Positions 7,856 to 17,341 are shown, numbered from the stretch's first letter. The stretch: DNA of 24,321 nucleotides from an uncultured Porphyromonadaceae bacterium (GCA_902462525.1 CABQCA010000017.1:1-24321); one strand, 5' to 3'. Notes: a model not told the origin generated them from the letters alone. Translations and numbers: made by a program.

Positions 7856-10800
7856 TTTCTCACTATCAAAAAGCATATTAGTTCAAAATCATCGAGACCA
7901 CGAACATCGTTGCCGAAAAGCGAGCCAGTATCGCCATCGAGGAATGAAAAGAGGTCGGCGGATTCCTTGACCTTGATAAGCGACGAGATGGCATCGCCGA
8001 GCAGACGGGAGTAAGTACCCATACGCTGACCGTCGCGAGTCTCGGCGTTGAATTTTCGGCATAGTTCAAGTATCGGCTCGGACTTGCCACGGCATAGGTG
8101 ACGCATACGGTCGAGAAGGTCTTTCGGGTCCAAGTGGCTTATGTAGAGTGAGGAGTTAGGAGTTAGTGGTGTAGAGTGGAGACCATGTCTCACTGCTAAC
8201 TCCTCACTACTAACTGATGCCACGTAGACCATATAGAACGGGTGTAGCCTGTTCTTACGGTCGATGTTGATTTCGTTGTTGCGATTTTTGAGCACGAAAA
8301 CAACGCCCGGAGGTGCGTCCTTATCGGAAGCGACGAGAGCATGAAGCCCCATCGGGGTATGCTCGATGTCATGCCCCTGCTTTATGTAGTCGAGCAAGTC
8401 GAGGCGGAATTCATTCAAGCCCAAATCCATTATGGAAACACCGGTGCTCATTTCCTCAATATCGACGACTTCCTCTTTGAGGCGTTCCAACTGGTCGCGG
8501 CGATATTTAAGGTCGCCCTGTTCTTCGGCAGAAAGTGGGTTATCATCACCGGTGGCGGTGAGAACCGATACTTTCATGCGAGCCTCGACACGACCTTTGA
8601 GATTGATATAATCGTCAAGGTCCATGTCGGGCCAATAATTGACAAGCTGAATAACAGCGTTGCGCGAGCCAATACGGTCGATACGACCGAAACGCTGAAT
8701 AATGCGCACTGGGTTCCAATGAATATCGTAGTTAATGAGGAAATCGCAGTCCTGGAGGTTCTGACCCTCCGAGATGCAATCGGTTGCGATTAGCACGTCA
8801 ATTTCCTCATTGAGCTTCGGATAGAGCGAGGCTTTCTCTTTTGAGATGGGCGAAAAAAGCGTCAGGACTTTATTAAAATCCAGCTTTTCGCGGATTTTCA
8901 AAGTCGAGCGGGCTTCAACGTCTCCAGACACCAGGGCTGTATTCAGACCTGTGCGCTCCTTAATGAGCGGTGCGATGTTCTCGTAGAGATACTGAGCCGT
9001 GTCGGAGAAGGCGGTGAAGACTATAATCTTCTTATTGTCGCCGTTGATAGGATTGGCAAACTTGTTGCGAATGTCTTCAATGAGCATTTGCAGTTTGCTG
9101 TCGTGTTCAGGGGTGATGTCGGCAAGCATGAACAGCAGCGTGTTCAGATTGTCGAGGTCTTTGGCGAGATAGCCTCGCCACTGAACATAGTCCATATCCG
9201 CGAGGTCAATCTTGGTCTTCTTGCCACCGATGAAAACGGTATCTTCGCGTTCGTCGAAGTCAAGGCCGTTTTCAAAATCATAGTCGTTAACGTCGGCATG
9301 GGAGCCGGAGGTGGCAACTGCATCAATGGAATTGATGGTCGCCTCAATATAGTTCTTAATTCGTGTGAGCGTCAAGCGGAACGAATTGACTGAACTTTCG
9401 AGACGTTTGAGCAGGTTGATGCTCATAAGTTGCCTGATGCCACGTTCACGGCCACTGCGCGAAAGATTGCTGAAGCGTCCGTTCTCTCGCACCTCCATAT
9501 ATTTTTCCAACTTGCTCGGCAAGATAAAATCGGAGGGCGTGTAGATAGCGAGGTTAAGTTCGCTGACGCTGACGAAAATATCGTTGAAACTGACAGCCGT
9601 AGGCAGGTCGGTAAGTTTCGGAGCACGTGAGATTGGTTTCAATCTCTCCGGGAACTTACCGATGTCAGTAGTATCATAGTATTGCTCGATGTGCTTGCGC
9701 GAGCGAGCAATGGTAACGCTGTCGAGAACTTCAAAGAAATCGAAGCTCAGGGATTCAAGGAGCGCTTTCGTGGTACGATCTTCCGGCGGAAGTTTGGACC
9801 ACCTGTTGAAAGCGGTCTGCGCCTGACGGAAAATGTCATCGAGTGAGGAGTGAGTAGCGAGGAGTGAGTCAAGTTTGGTGCTGTCGCCTTCGTAGGCGAG
9901 GGCAAGCTGATTGCGCAGATCGTTGAAGCGGTTGTTGACGGGGGTGGCCGACAACATTAGCACTTTGGTCTTGACTCCGGCGCGAATAACCTTGTTCATC
10001 AACTGGAGATAGCGGTTCTCGCGCGGGTTCTCGTCGTTTTCGTCGGTAGTCACCTTGCCGCCGTTGCGGAAGTTATGGCTCTCGTCTATAACTACGAGGT
10101 CATAATTGCCCCAGTTTATATGTTCGAGGTCCAGACCGTTGCTTTGTCCGGACTGACGCGACAGGTCGGTATGATAGAGAATATCATAGCGCAGGCGGTC
10201 TGCAACGAGAGGGTTATTGACATAGTTGCTACGGTATGTAACCCAGTTGTCGTGAAGCTTTTTCGGGCAGAGAACAAGAACGGACTTGTTGCGGTTCTCG
10301 TAATACTTTATGACCGACAATGCAGTATAGGTTTTACCAAGACCAACAGAGTCTGCGAGAATGCAGCCATTATATTTCTCCAACTTGTTGATGATGGCGA
10401 GAGCCGCATCTCGTTGGAAATTGTATAGTTTGTTCCAGATGACGCTCGACTTGAAGCCGGTGGCTTCGTTAGGGAGCACGTCTTCCGAAATATCTTCAAG
10501 GAACTCGTTGAAGATATTATAAAGCGTAACAAAGTAGATAAACTCCGGAGAGTTTTCTTTGTAAGCGTTGGTAATGTTGTCGAGCACTTCTTCAGTGACA
10601 ACCTGAAGTTTCTCACTATCGTGCCAGACCTGGTCAAACAGATTGAGATAGAATTGAGACAGCGGTGCATCGGTGCGCTGCACAAACTGATAGGCGTTGT
10701 TTCCCCGTTCACAGCCGAGGTCGACAGTCGTGAAGCCGATTATCGGCATATAATTGGTATCATCTACATTGATGAAGCCCATCATATTCTCGTTGGTGCG

Positions 10801-11157
10801 GTTGGATTTGAAGCACGCCTTTCTCCGAATCCAGTCCGCACATTCTTTGGCAACTGCTTTCAGCGACAATTCATTACGAAGCTTTATCTCGAATTCCGAG
10901 CCAAATAGATCACGCTCTCTGTTTAGTCGCGGAATATAGAATTCCCGTCGCTGCTTGTCGGCCTTCTCAGAGACGAAGGAAGGAGAGGTGAAGATGAAAC
11001 GCAACTCGTCGATATCGCTCAGTTGCTCCTTTAGTTCCTTAAAGGCATAGATTGAGAAGCTCGCGGCGGCAATGGACACATGGCTGCCCGATTTGATGGT
11101 AGTCATCAAATCGTCTCGCAGTGTCCGATTGATATTGTCAAGGAGTTGAGGCTGCAC
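7846..11157 (-). CDS. PLD-like/SNF2-family helicase of an expanded type III defence operon
   Basis: About 1103 residues from a GTG at 11157. The N-terminus (HVSIAAASFSIYAF, LRFIFTSPSF) resembles phospholipase-D-like domains of defence helicases, but I see no HxKxxxxD motif, so that domain may only bind DNA. A superfamily 2 core follows: Walker A DSVGLGKT at 269-276, DESH at 358-361, VLMLSATPVNNR, and motif VI QRFGRIDRIGSRN. Length and order suit SNF2-like translocases of anti-phage systems. Start choice: an upstream GTG at 11232 opens the same frame, but a -7 promoter element at 11196-11203 lies between the two, and MQPQLLDNINRTL is a natural beginning; ATG 11106 is also possible. Two translated heptamer insertions lie at about residues 430-439 and 981-1004. 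It is the first gene of the leftward operon. Confidence 0.85.
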   Translation of the reverse strand: MQPQLLDNINRTLRDDLMTTIKSGSHVSIAAASFSIYAFKELKEQLSDIDELRFIFTSPSFVSEKADKQRREFYIPRLNRERDLFGSEFEIKLRNELSLKAVAKECADWIRRKACFKSNRTNENMMGFINVDDTNYMPIIGFTTVDLGCERGNNAYQFVQRTDAPLSQFYLNLFDQVWHDSEKLQVVTEEVLDNITNAYKENSPEFIYFVTLYNIFNEFLEDISEDVLPNEATGFKSSVIWNKLYNFQRDAALAIINKLEKYNGCILADSVGLGKTYTALSVIKYYENRNKSVLVLCPKKLHDNWVTYRSNYVNNPLVADRLRYDILYHTDLSRQSGQSNGLDLEHINWGNYDLVVIDESHNFRNGGKVTTDENDENPRENRYLQLMNKVIRAGVKTKVLMLSATPVNNRFNDLRNQLALAYEGDSTKLDSLLATHSSLDDIFRQAQTAFNRWSKLPPEDRTTKALLESLSFDFFEVLDSVTIARSRKHIEQYYDTTDIGKFPERLKPISRAPKLTDLPTAVSFNDIFVSVSELNLAIYTPSDFILPSKLEKYMEVRENGRFSNLSRSGRERGIRQLMSINLLKRLESSVNSFRLTLTRIKNYIEATINSIDAVATSGSHADVNDYDFENGLDFDEREDTVFIGGKKTKIDLADMDYVQWRGYLAKDLDNLNTLLFMLADITPEHDSKLQMLIEDIRNKFANPINGDNKKIIVFTAFSDTAQYLYENIAPLIKERTGLNTALVSGDVEARSTLKIREKLDFNKVLTLFSPISKEKASLYPKLNEEIDVLIATDCISEGQNLQDCDFLINYDIHWNPVRIIQRFGRIDRIGSRNAVIQLVNYWPDMDLDDYINLKGRVEARMKVSVLTATGDDNPLSAEEQGDLKYRRDQLERLKEEVVDIEEMSTGVSIMDLGLNEFRLDLLDYIKQGHDIEHTPMGLHALVASDKDAPPGVVFVLKNRNNEINIDRKNRLHPFYMVYVASVSSEELAVRHGLHSTPLTPNSSLYISHLDPKDLLDRMRHLCRGKSEPILELCRKFNAETRDGQRMGTYSRLLGDAISSLIKVKESADLFSFLDGDTGSLFGNDVRGLDDFELICFLIVRKEE
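8145..8215. repeat. Inverted pair of heptamer arrays D with a central hairpin, inside the helicase gene
   Basis: The plus-oriented arm at 8145-8178 contains GTGAGGA, GTTAGGA, GTTAGTG. A perfect hairpin GAGACCATGTCTC (8179-8191) follows. The minus-oriented arm continues to 8215 and reads, on the minus strand, GTTAGTA, GTGAGGA, GTTAGCA, GTGAGAC. The whole is translated in frame as about 24 residues (roughly SSEELAVRHGLHSTPLTPN) near helicase residues 981-1004. Confidence 0.8.
9841..9870 (+). repeat. Heptamer array E inside the helicase gene
   Basis: From 9843 four consecutive units read GTGAGGA, GTGAGTA, GCGAGGA, GTGAGTC. They are translated on the minus strand as DSLLATHSSLDD at about helicase residues 430-439, after the SATPVNN motif. 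Plus orientation. Confidence 0.82.
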
Positions 11158-11195
11158 TTTGGGTCTCTCGCTTCTCAGCCACTGACTCCATATGG

Positions 11196-11203
11196 CAAAA
11201 TTA
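11196..11203 (-). promoter_or_regulatory. Candidate -7 promoter element of the defence operon
   Basis: The minus strand reads TAATTTTG, an exact TAnnTTTG. The predicted transcript start near 11190 would leave about 30 bases before the GTG at 11157. The -33 TTTG is not clear. The element lies within the frame opened by the farther GTG at 11232, which argues against that start. Confidence 0.4.
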
Positions 11204-11232
11204 GATTGGTATAAACGAAAAGCGGGAGCCAC

Positions 11233-11570
11233 ACCTTGCTCATTCCGCTATTCGAGGCCTACCACAGCCCTTGCAACTGAATGAGCAATGGTAGGACCCC
11301 GCGAAGTATGTGTATGCAATAAAACCAACCCATTTTTATTGAAATGAGCCGGAAGTACATATACGTACCCAAGGGGCGTCTACTATTGCTTCATTTTTGG
11401 TTGCAAATTCAAAGGTGGTAGTTTCGAATAGCCAAGAAATAAAGCGTCAGATAAACGCCTTTCGTATGAAAACGAACCTCCCAATGCCCGGTGTTGACAC
11501 TCCTCTGAGGCACCACGTATCGCGGGGTTCATCTGCAAATTTAGCAATAATTTCTGAGATGGCAATCGGA
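11233..11570. other. Gene-free segment with nested inverted repeats; possible structured RNA or small element
   Basis: No convincing gene. Perfect inverted pairs are TTGCTCATTC (11236-11245) with GAATGAGCAA (11279-11288), CCTACCA (11258-11264) with TGGTAGG (11289-11295), and ACCCCGCG (11296-11303) with CGCGGGGT (11521-11528). A GCAA at 11285-11288 can also pair with TTGC at 11271-11274, so the first structures are mutually exclusive. Near-palindromic GTACATATACGTAC lies at 11355-11368. No tRNA or rRNA pattern is recognised. The 8-bp pair encloses about 217 bases and might mark the ends of a small element or close a long RNA stem. Confidence 0.4.
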
Positions 11571-11609
11571 TGTGTGGCGGAACTTATATTTTGGTTTTGG
11601 GGCGGAAAA

Positions 11610-11641
11610 TTTCGGCGGGTGGAGGATATTTGTTAATTTTG
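11610..11641 (+). promoter_or_regulatory. Promoter of the uxaC-transporter operon
   Basis: TTTC at 11610-11613 (one mismatch to TTTG), 20 bases, then TAATTTTG at 11634-11641, an exact -7 element. The predicted start of transcription is near 11648, about 30 bases before the uxaC start codon. Confidence 0.55.
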
Positions 11642-11680
11642 CGGAAAGTTATTCCTGACCTTAGTATTTTTCTAATCATG

Positions 11681-13096
<1,416 letters not shown>

Positions 13097-13105
13097 ACGA
13101 CCGCC

Positions 13106-14599
13106 ATGGAAACGTACCGTAATGCAAGCGTCGCAGCTCAGCGCGCCTCGAATTTCCGATGGTTTATCTGCGGACTCCTTTTCCTTGCCACGACGGTGAA
13201 CTATCTCGACCGTCAGGTACTTTCGCTGACATGGAAGGATTTTATCGCTCCCGAATTCCACTGGACCGACACCGACTACGGCAATATCACAGCAGTCTTC
13301 TCGATAGTCTATGCCGTCTCTAATTTCTTTGTCGGCCGGTTCATCGACTGGATGGGCACGCTCAAGGGCTATCTGTGGGCTATCTTCATATGGTCGCTCG
13401 GCGCATGTCTGCATGCCGGATGCGGCTGGGCCACCGAGCATGTGATGGGTCTCGACTCCGTGGCAGGGCTTGTCGATGCTACCGGCGTCATGGCCACCAT
13501 GGTGGCCACCACGAGTGTCTATTTCTTCATCGCCGCCCGCATTGTGCTTGCTGTCGGTGAGGCCGGCAACTTCCCTGCAGCCATAAAGGTGACCGCCGAG
13601 TACTTTCCGAAGAAGGACCGCGCCTATGCCACATCGCTGTTCAACGCCGGCGCCACCATCGGCGCGCTCATCGCTCCGCTTTCGATACCGCCGCTGGCCC
13701 GCTATTTCCAGAATATCGGCATCGGCAACGGCTGGGAGATGGCTTTCATAGTAATCGGCGGTCTGGGCTTCCTTTGGATGGGTCTGTGGCTCGCTTTCTA
13801 CAAGAACCCGGCACAAAGCAAATATGTTAACGAGGCCGAACTCGCCTATATCGAGCAGGACAGCCACACCGCCGGCGAGACTCCTCGCGAGGAGGCTGCT
13901 GCCGAGGACAGCCGCGACGCTATCCGTATTCCTTTCTGGAAGTGTTTCCGCTATCCGCAGACATGGGCCGTGATTTTCGGCCGTTTCCTCACCGACGGTG
14001 TCTGGTGGTTCTTCCTTTTCTGGATTCCGGCCTACATATCCGATGTCTACGGTCTTCCATCCGATTCCGGCACGGCACAGATGCTCATCTTTGTGCTCTA
14101 TGCCATCACGATGCTGTCGATCTACGGCGGCAAACTGCCGACTGTCATCATGGACCGCACCGGCCGAAATCCCTATTCGGCGCGAATGAGGGCCATGTTT
14201 ATTTTCGCACTCTTTCCTCTTCTGGCAATCCTTGCACAGCCGCTTGGTGTGTATTCCTACTGGTATCCGGTGGTAATCATCGGTCTGTGCGGCGCAGCGC
14301 ATCAGTCGTGGTCGGCCAACATCTATACAGTTGTGAGCGATATGTTCCCCAAAAGTACCGTAGGCTCCATCATCGGTATCGGCGGTATGGCTGCCGGACT
14401 GAGTTCCTTCCTGATCAACTTCTTTTCCGGGCGGCTCTTCGACTATGCCGCCGCAACCAAAATGGAGTTCATGGGTTTTACGGGCAAGCCGGCAGGTTAT
14501 TTCATCATTTTCTGTTTCTGTGGCGTTGCCTATCTTATGGGCTGGATTGTGATGAAAATACTTGTACCCCGCTACAAAATCATAGATCCAACAAAATGA
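13106..14599 (+). CDS. MFS hexuronate transporter (ExuT-like, anion:cation symporter family)
   Basis: A 497-residue inner-membrane protein with about 12 hydrophobic segments. Segment 1, LLFLATTVNYLDRQVLSL, carries the NYLDR signature of the anion:cation symporter branch of the MFS, which includes ExuT. Other family-like parts are AVGEAGNFPAAIKVTAEYFPKKDRAYAT and the closing half SDMFPKSTVGSIIGIGGMA. It probably brings glucuronate or galacturonate into the cell with protons, supplying UxaC nine bases upstream. An insertion rich in Gly/Ala/Thr near residues 105-140 and a charged loop (residues about 250-270, Glu-rich) make it longer than the enterobacterial protein. The following 14629-14655 hairpin ends the unit. 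Substrate is inferred from the neighbour; another sugar acid is possible. Confidence 0.88.
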   Translation: METYRNASVAAQRASNFRWFICGLLFLATTVNYLDRQVLSLTWKDFIAPEFHWTDTDYGNITAVFSIVYAVSNFFVGRFIDWMGTLKGYLWAIFIWSLGACLHAGCGWATEHVMGLDSVAGLVDATGVMATMVATTSVYFFIAARIVLAVGEAGNFPAAIKVTAEYFPKKDRAYATSLFNAGATIGALIAPLSIPPLARYFQNIGIGNGWEMAFIVIGGLGFLWMGLWLAFYKNPAQSKYVNEAELAYIEQDSHTAGETPREEAAAEDSRDAIRIPFWKCFRYPQTWAVIFGRFLTDGVWWFFLFWIPAYISDVYGLPSDSGTAQMLIFVLYAITMLSIYGGKLPTVIMDRTGRNPYSARMRAMFIFALFPLLAILAQPLGVYSYWYPVVIIGLCGAAHQSWSANIYTVVSDMFPKSTVGSIIGIGGMAAGLSSFLINFFSGRLFDYAAATKMEFMGFTGKPAGYFIIFCFCGVAYLMGWIVMKILVPRYKIIDPTK

Positions 14600-14628
14600 A
14601 CAGCAGTGCTGTAGGCCTGCGTTAATTC

Positions 14629-14663
14629 CGAGTCCGCCCTACCGGAGCGGACTCGATTTTTTT
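14629..14663 (+). terminator. Intrinsic terminator after the hexuronate operon
   Basis: Perfect 9-bp stem CGAGTCCGC (14629-14637) and GCGGACTCG (14647-14655), 9-base loop, followed by ATTTTTTTG. Confidence 0.9.
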
Positions 14664-14681
14664 GAGAAAAGAGGCTGATGA

Positions 14682-14713
14682 TTTGGCGATGCAATGAATT
14701 CTATGTAATTTTG
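14682..14713 (+). promoter_or_regulatory. Bacteroidetes promoter before the patatin gene
   Basis: TTTG at 14682-14685, exactly 20 bases, then TAATTTTG at 14706-14713: both elements match the consensus. Transcription would start near 14720, a short distance before the ATG at 14733. It lies directly after the terminator and probably drives the patatin, GH13 and perhaps prs genes. Confidence 0.75.
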
Positions 14714-14732
14714 CAGTCGGAAAGCGACTGAC

Positions 14733-15560
14733 ATGGACGAAGGAGCTAAGAAAAAATATAAACTCGGCGTTGCCCTCAGCGGGGGCGGCGCGCGCGGTTT
14801 TGCACACGCAGGCGCACTAATGGCCATCGAGGAGGCCGGCCTGCGGCCCGATGCCATAGCCGGTGTCAGTGCAGGCTCTGTCGTAGCGGTGCTTTATGCC
14901 GGCGGCCTCACTCCGCTTTCAATGGCAAATCTTTTTGCCAAGACCGGTTTTACCGATTTCACCGATCTTGCGCTGGGGCAAGGCGGTATTTTTAAGCTTG
15001 ATAAATTCGGCCGTTTTATCACCCGCGCCCTCGGCGGCGTGACACACCTTGAGGATCTGCGTATTCCCACATTCATAGGTGCGACGAATCTCGACGCGGC
15101 ATGCCCGGTGTCGTTCTCATCGGGCGAAATAGCTCCGCGCCTCACAGCCTCATGTTCCATTCCGATAGTTTTCAAACCGGTGAAAATAGATGGTGTGAAC
15201 TATGTCGACGGAGGTGTGCTGCGGAATCACCCCGCATGGATGCTCCGCGACAAATGTGAGACCCTGATAGGTGTCAACGTGAGCCCGCTGCGGCCGAAAA
15301 CCAAATTCACATCGATTATCGATGTAGCTCTGCGCACCTACAACCTCATGGCCAAGGCCAATCAGGCACAGGATATGGCTTTGTGCGACATTTCGGTGGA
15401 AACACCCGAGATAGCCGACTATGCCGTGTTCGACCTCAAGCATATTAAACATGTCTTTGTCAGCGGATATGTCCATACGCGTGCGGCCCTGAGAAAGGCC
15501 GGACTCTGGAATCCCCAAAGCTCCGCCCCTACTATAAGTGAATTTTCTTCTAACCGATAA
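14733..15560 (+). CDS. Patatin-like phospholipase family protein
   Basis: A 275-residue serine acyl hydrolase of the patatin/RssA type. The oxyanion hole GGGARG is at residues 17-22, the nucleophile elbow GVSAGS at 44-49 (Ser46) and the second dyad residue in DGG at 159-161 (NYVDGGVLRNHP), so the Ser-Asp dyad is complete. No signal peptide or membrane segment is visible, suggesting the cytoplasm or the inner face of the membrane. It probably cleaves acyl chains from phospholipids; the substrate cannot be told from sequence. The start lies downstream of a full-consensus promoter. The GH13 gene begins three bases after its stop, so they form one unit although no shared pathway is evident. Confidence 0.93.
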   Translation: MDEGAKKKYKLGVALSGGGARGFAHAGALMAIEEAGLRPDAIAGVSAGSVVAVLYAGGLTPLSMANLFAKTGFTDFTDLALGQGGIFKLDKFGRFITRALGGVTHLEDLRIPTFIGATNLDAACPVSFSSGEIAPRLTASCSIPIVFKPVKIDGVNYVDGGVLRNHPAWMLRDKCETLIGVNVSPLRPKTKFTSIIDVALRTYNLMAKANQAQDMALCDISVETPEIADYAVFDLKHIKHVFVSGYVHTRAALRKAGLWNPQSSAPTISEFSSNR

Positions 15561-15563
15561 CCT

Positions 15564-17309
15564 ATGACACATCAGAAGCCGATCATCTACCAGCTCTTGC
15601 CCCGTCTGTTTACAAACTACTGCGCGGCGCCGGTGGTAAACGGAACTCTGGAACAAAACGGCTCCGGCAAGCTCAACGACATCAAGGCTCCCATTCTTGA
15701 AGCCATAAAGGACCTGGGCGTGACCCACATCTGGTACACCGGCGTGATAGAGCACGCCCACGACGCCGACTATACCGCTTACGGCATCAGCCGCCAGAAC
15801 CCTCACATTGTCAAGGGCAAGGCCGGCAGCCCCTATGCGATCTGCGATTACTACGACATCGACCCCGATGTGGCCGAGAATGTACCGGCACGTATGGCCG
15901 AGTTCGAGGCCCTTGTGGAGCGCACCCATGAGGCCGGACTTAAGGTGATAATCGATTTTGTACCCAATCATGTGGCCCGCCAGTACCATTCCGATGCCAA
16001 ACCGGCAGGAATCGAGGACTTCGGTGCCGGCGACAACGCCGAAATGTTCTTCACAGCGAACAATAATTTCTACTATATAACCCGCCAGCAGTTTTCGCCT
16101 CATTTCGATCTCGGCCACGGAACCGACGCCTACATCGAATTCCCGGCCAAGGCCTCGGGCAACGACTGTTTTACTGCGTTTCCCGGAAAGAATGATTGGT
16201 ACGAAACCGTAAAACTCAACTACGGAGTAGATTACGGCGACAGTTCCCGACATTTCGATCCCGTGCCCGACACATGGCTGAAAATGCTTCACATACTTCG
16301 CTACTGGGCGGCCAAAGGCATCGACGGATTCCGTTGCGACATGGTCCACATGGTACCTGTAGAGTTCTGGCACTGGGCAATTCCTCAGGTGAAGCAGCAT
16401 TGGCCCGAGATCATTTTCATAGCTGAAATCTACGACGTAGCCCTCTACCGTCAGTACCTCGACTATGGTTGCTTCGACTATCTATACGACAAAGTAAATC
16501 TCTACGATACTCTTCGCGCAGTAGAAACGGCGAATCATTCGGCAGCCCGCATTACAGGTTGCTGGCAGACGGTCGAAGGTATAGGCGGAAAAATGCTCAA
16601 TTTCCTTGAGAACCACGATGAACAGCGCTTTGCCTCGGCATTCTACGCAGGCGATCCCGCACGCGTGGTGCCATCACTGGTAGTGAGCGCATTTTTCTCT
16701 ACCGGACCGTTCATGATTTACTTCGGTCAGGAACTTGGCGAGCCCGGTATGGACGCAGAAGGTTTCAGCGGACTTGACGGCCGTACTACCATCTTCGACT
16801 ATTGGAGCGTTTCCACCGTGCGCCGCTGGCTTAGCAAAGGCTCTTGCCGTGGCACTCTCACACCAGGGCAGCGGCATCTTCGCTCCATCTACCGCAAGGT
16901 GCTTACAATGGCCAACAGCGAGGCCGCCATCAGCGAAGGCTCGTTTTTTGACCTCATGTATGTGAATCTCGACAATCCGGGGCTGAATCCTCACCGCCAT
17001 TTCGCCTTCATGCGCCACAGCGGCGACGACACTCTGGTGATAGTGGCTAACTTCGGTGACAGCGACGACGACGTGTCGCTCGTAATTCCGCGACTGGCAT
17101 TCTCGACAATGAATCTGCCCGAAGGCGTCGATCCGAGAGCTAAAAACATGCTCGAAGGCGGCTCAGAGGCCAAGATTTTTGCTTCGACAGAGCCGTTCAC
17201 TGTACGTGTGCCGGCTCATGGAGCTGCCGTGTGGAAAATATCGTCGAAACGAATCAGACCGCTTCGTCCGGAAATCAGACAAAGTCGTCAGACTGCTTCG
17301 GAAAAGTAA
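15564..17309 (+). CDS. GH13 alpha-amylase-family glycosidase, cytoplasmic
   Basis: A 581-residue member of the alpha-amylase clan acting on alpha-glucans. Conserved regions in order: DFVPNH (131-136), GFRCDM with nucleophile Asp259, IFIAEIYD with acid/base Glu288, and FLENHDEQR with the transition-state Asp352. The barrel begins almost at once (IIYQLLPRLFTN), and a beta-rich C-terminal domain ends VRVPAHGAAVWKI. There is no signal peptide, so it should handle intracellular glycogen or imported maltodextrins rather than extracellular starch. The last 20 or so residues are a basic, Ser/Gln-rich tail beyond the family domain. Subfamily and exact bond cannot be assigned by eye. The stop is 33 bases from prs, with no terminator between them. 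Confidence 0.92.
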   Translation: MTHQKPIIYQLLPRLFTNYCAAPVVNGTLEQNGSGKLNDIKAPILEAIKDLGVTHIWYTGVIEHAHDADYTAYGISRQNPHIVKGKAGSPYAICDYYDIDPDVAENVPARMAEFEALVERTHEAGLKVIIDFVPNHVARQYHSDAKPAGIEDFGAGDNAEMFFTANNNFYYITRQQFSPHFDLGHGTDAYIEFPAKASGNDCFTAFPGKNDWYETVKLNYGVDYGDSSRHFDPVPDTWLKMLHILRYWAAKGIDGFRCDMVHMVPVEFWHWAIPQVKQHWPEIIFIAEIYDVALYRQYLDYGCFDYLYDKVNLYDTLRAVETANHSAARITGCWQTVEGIGGKMLNFLENHDEQRFASAFYAGDPARVVPSLVVSAFFSTGPFMIYFGQELGEPGMDAEGFSGLDGRTTIFDYWSVSTVRRWLSKGSCRGTLTPGQRHLRSIYRKVLTMANSEAAISEGSFFDLMYVNLDNPGLNPHRHFAFMRHSGDDTLVIVANFGDSDDDVSLVIPRLAFSTMNLPEGVDPRAKNMLEGGSEAKIFASTEPFTVRVPAHGAAVWKISSKRIRPLRPEIRQSRQTASEK

Positions 17310-17341
17310 AAATCAAACTCCATCATATCAAATTTTTCTCA

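Noticed and set aside
1330..11157. DISARM or BREX system
   Set aside because: No DrmA/DrmB (DUF1998), PglZ or BrxC-like protein is present, whereas Mod and Res are complete type III subunits. Only the helicase is reminiscent of DISARM.
11296..11528. tmRNA or tRNA
   Set aside because: There is no CCA-type end, no GGTTCGA arm and no recognisable tag reading frame; only the GC-rich end pairing is suggestive.
11383..11565. Short minus-strand open frame in the intergenic segment
   Set aside because: Sixty codons without a family-like pattern, overlapping several inverted repeats; no supporting start signal.
11570..11680. N-terminal extension of UxaC to the ATG at 11570
   Set aside because: It would run through the -33/-7 promoter and add residues the family does not have; the same logic excludes the longer starts for prs (17231) and the dehydrogenase (18210).
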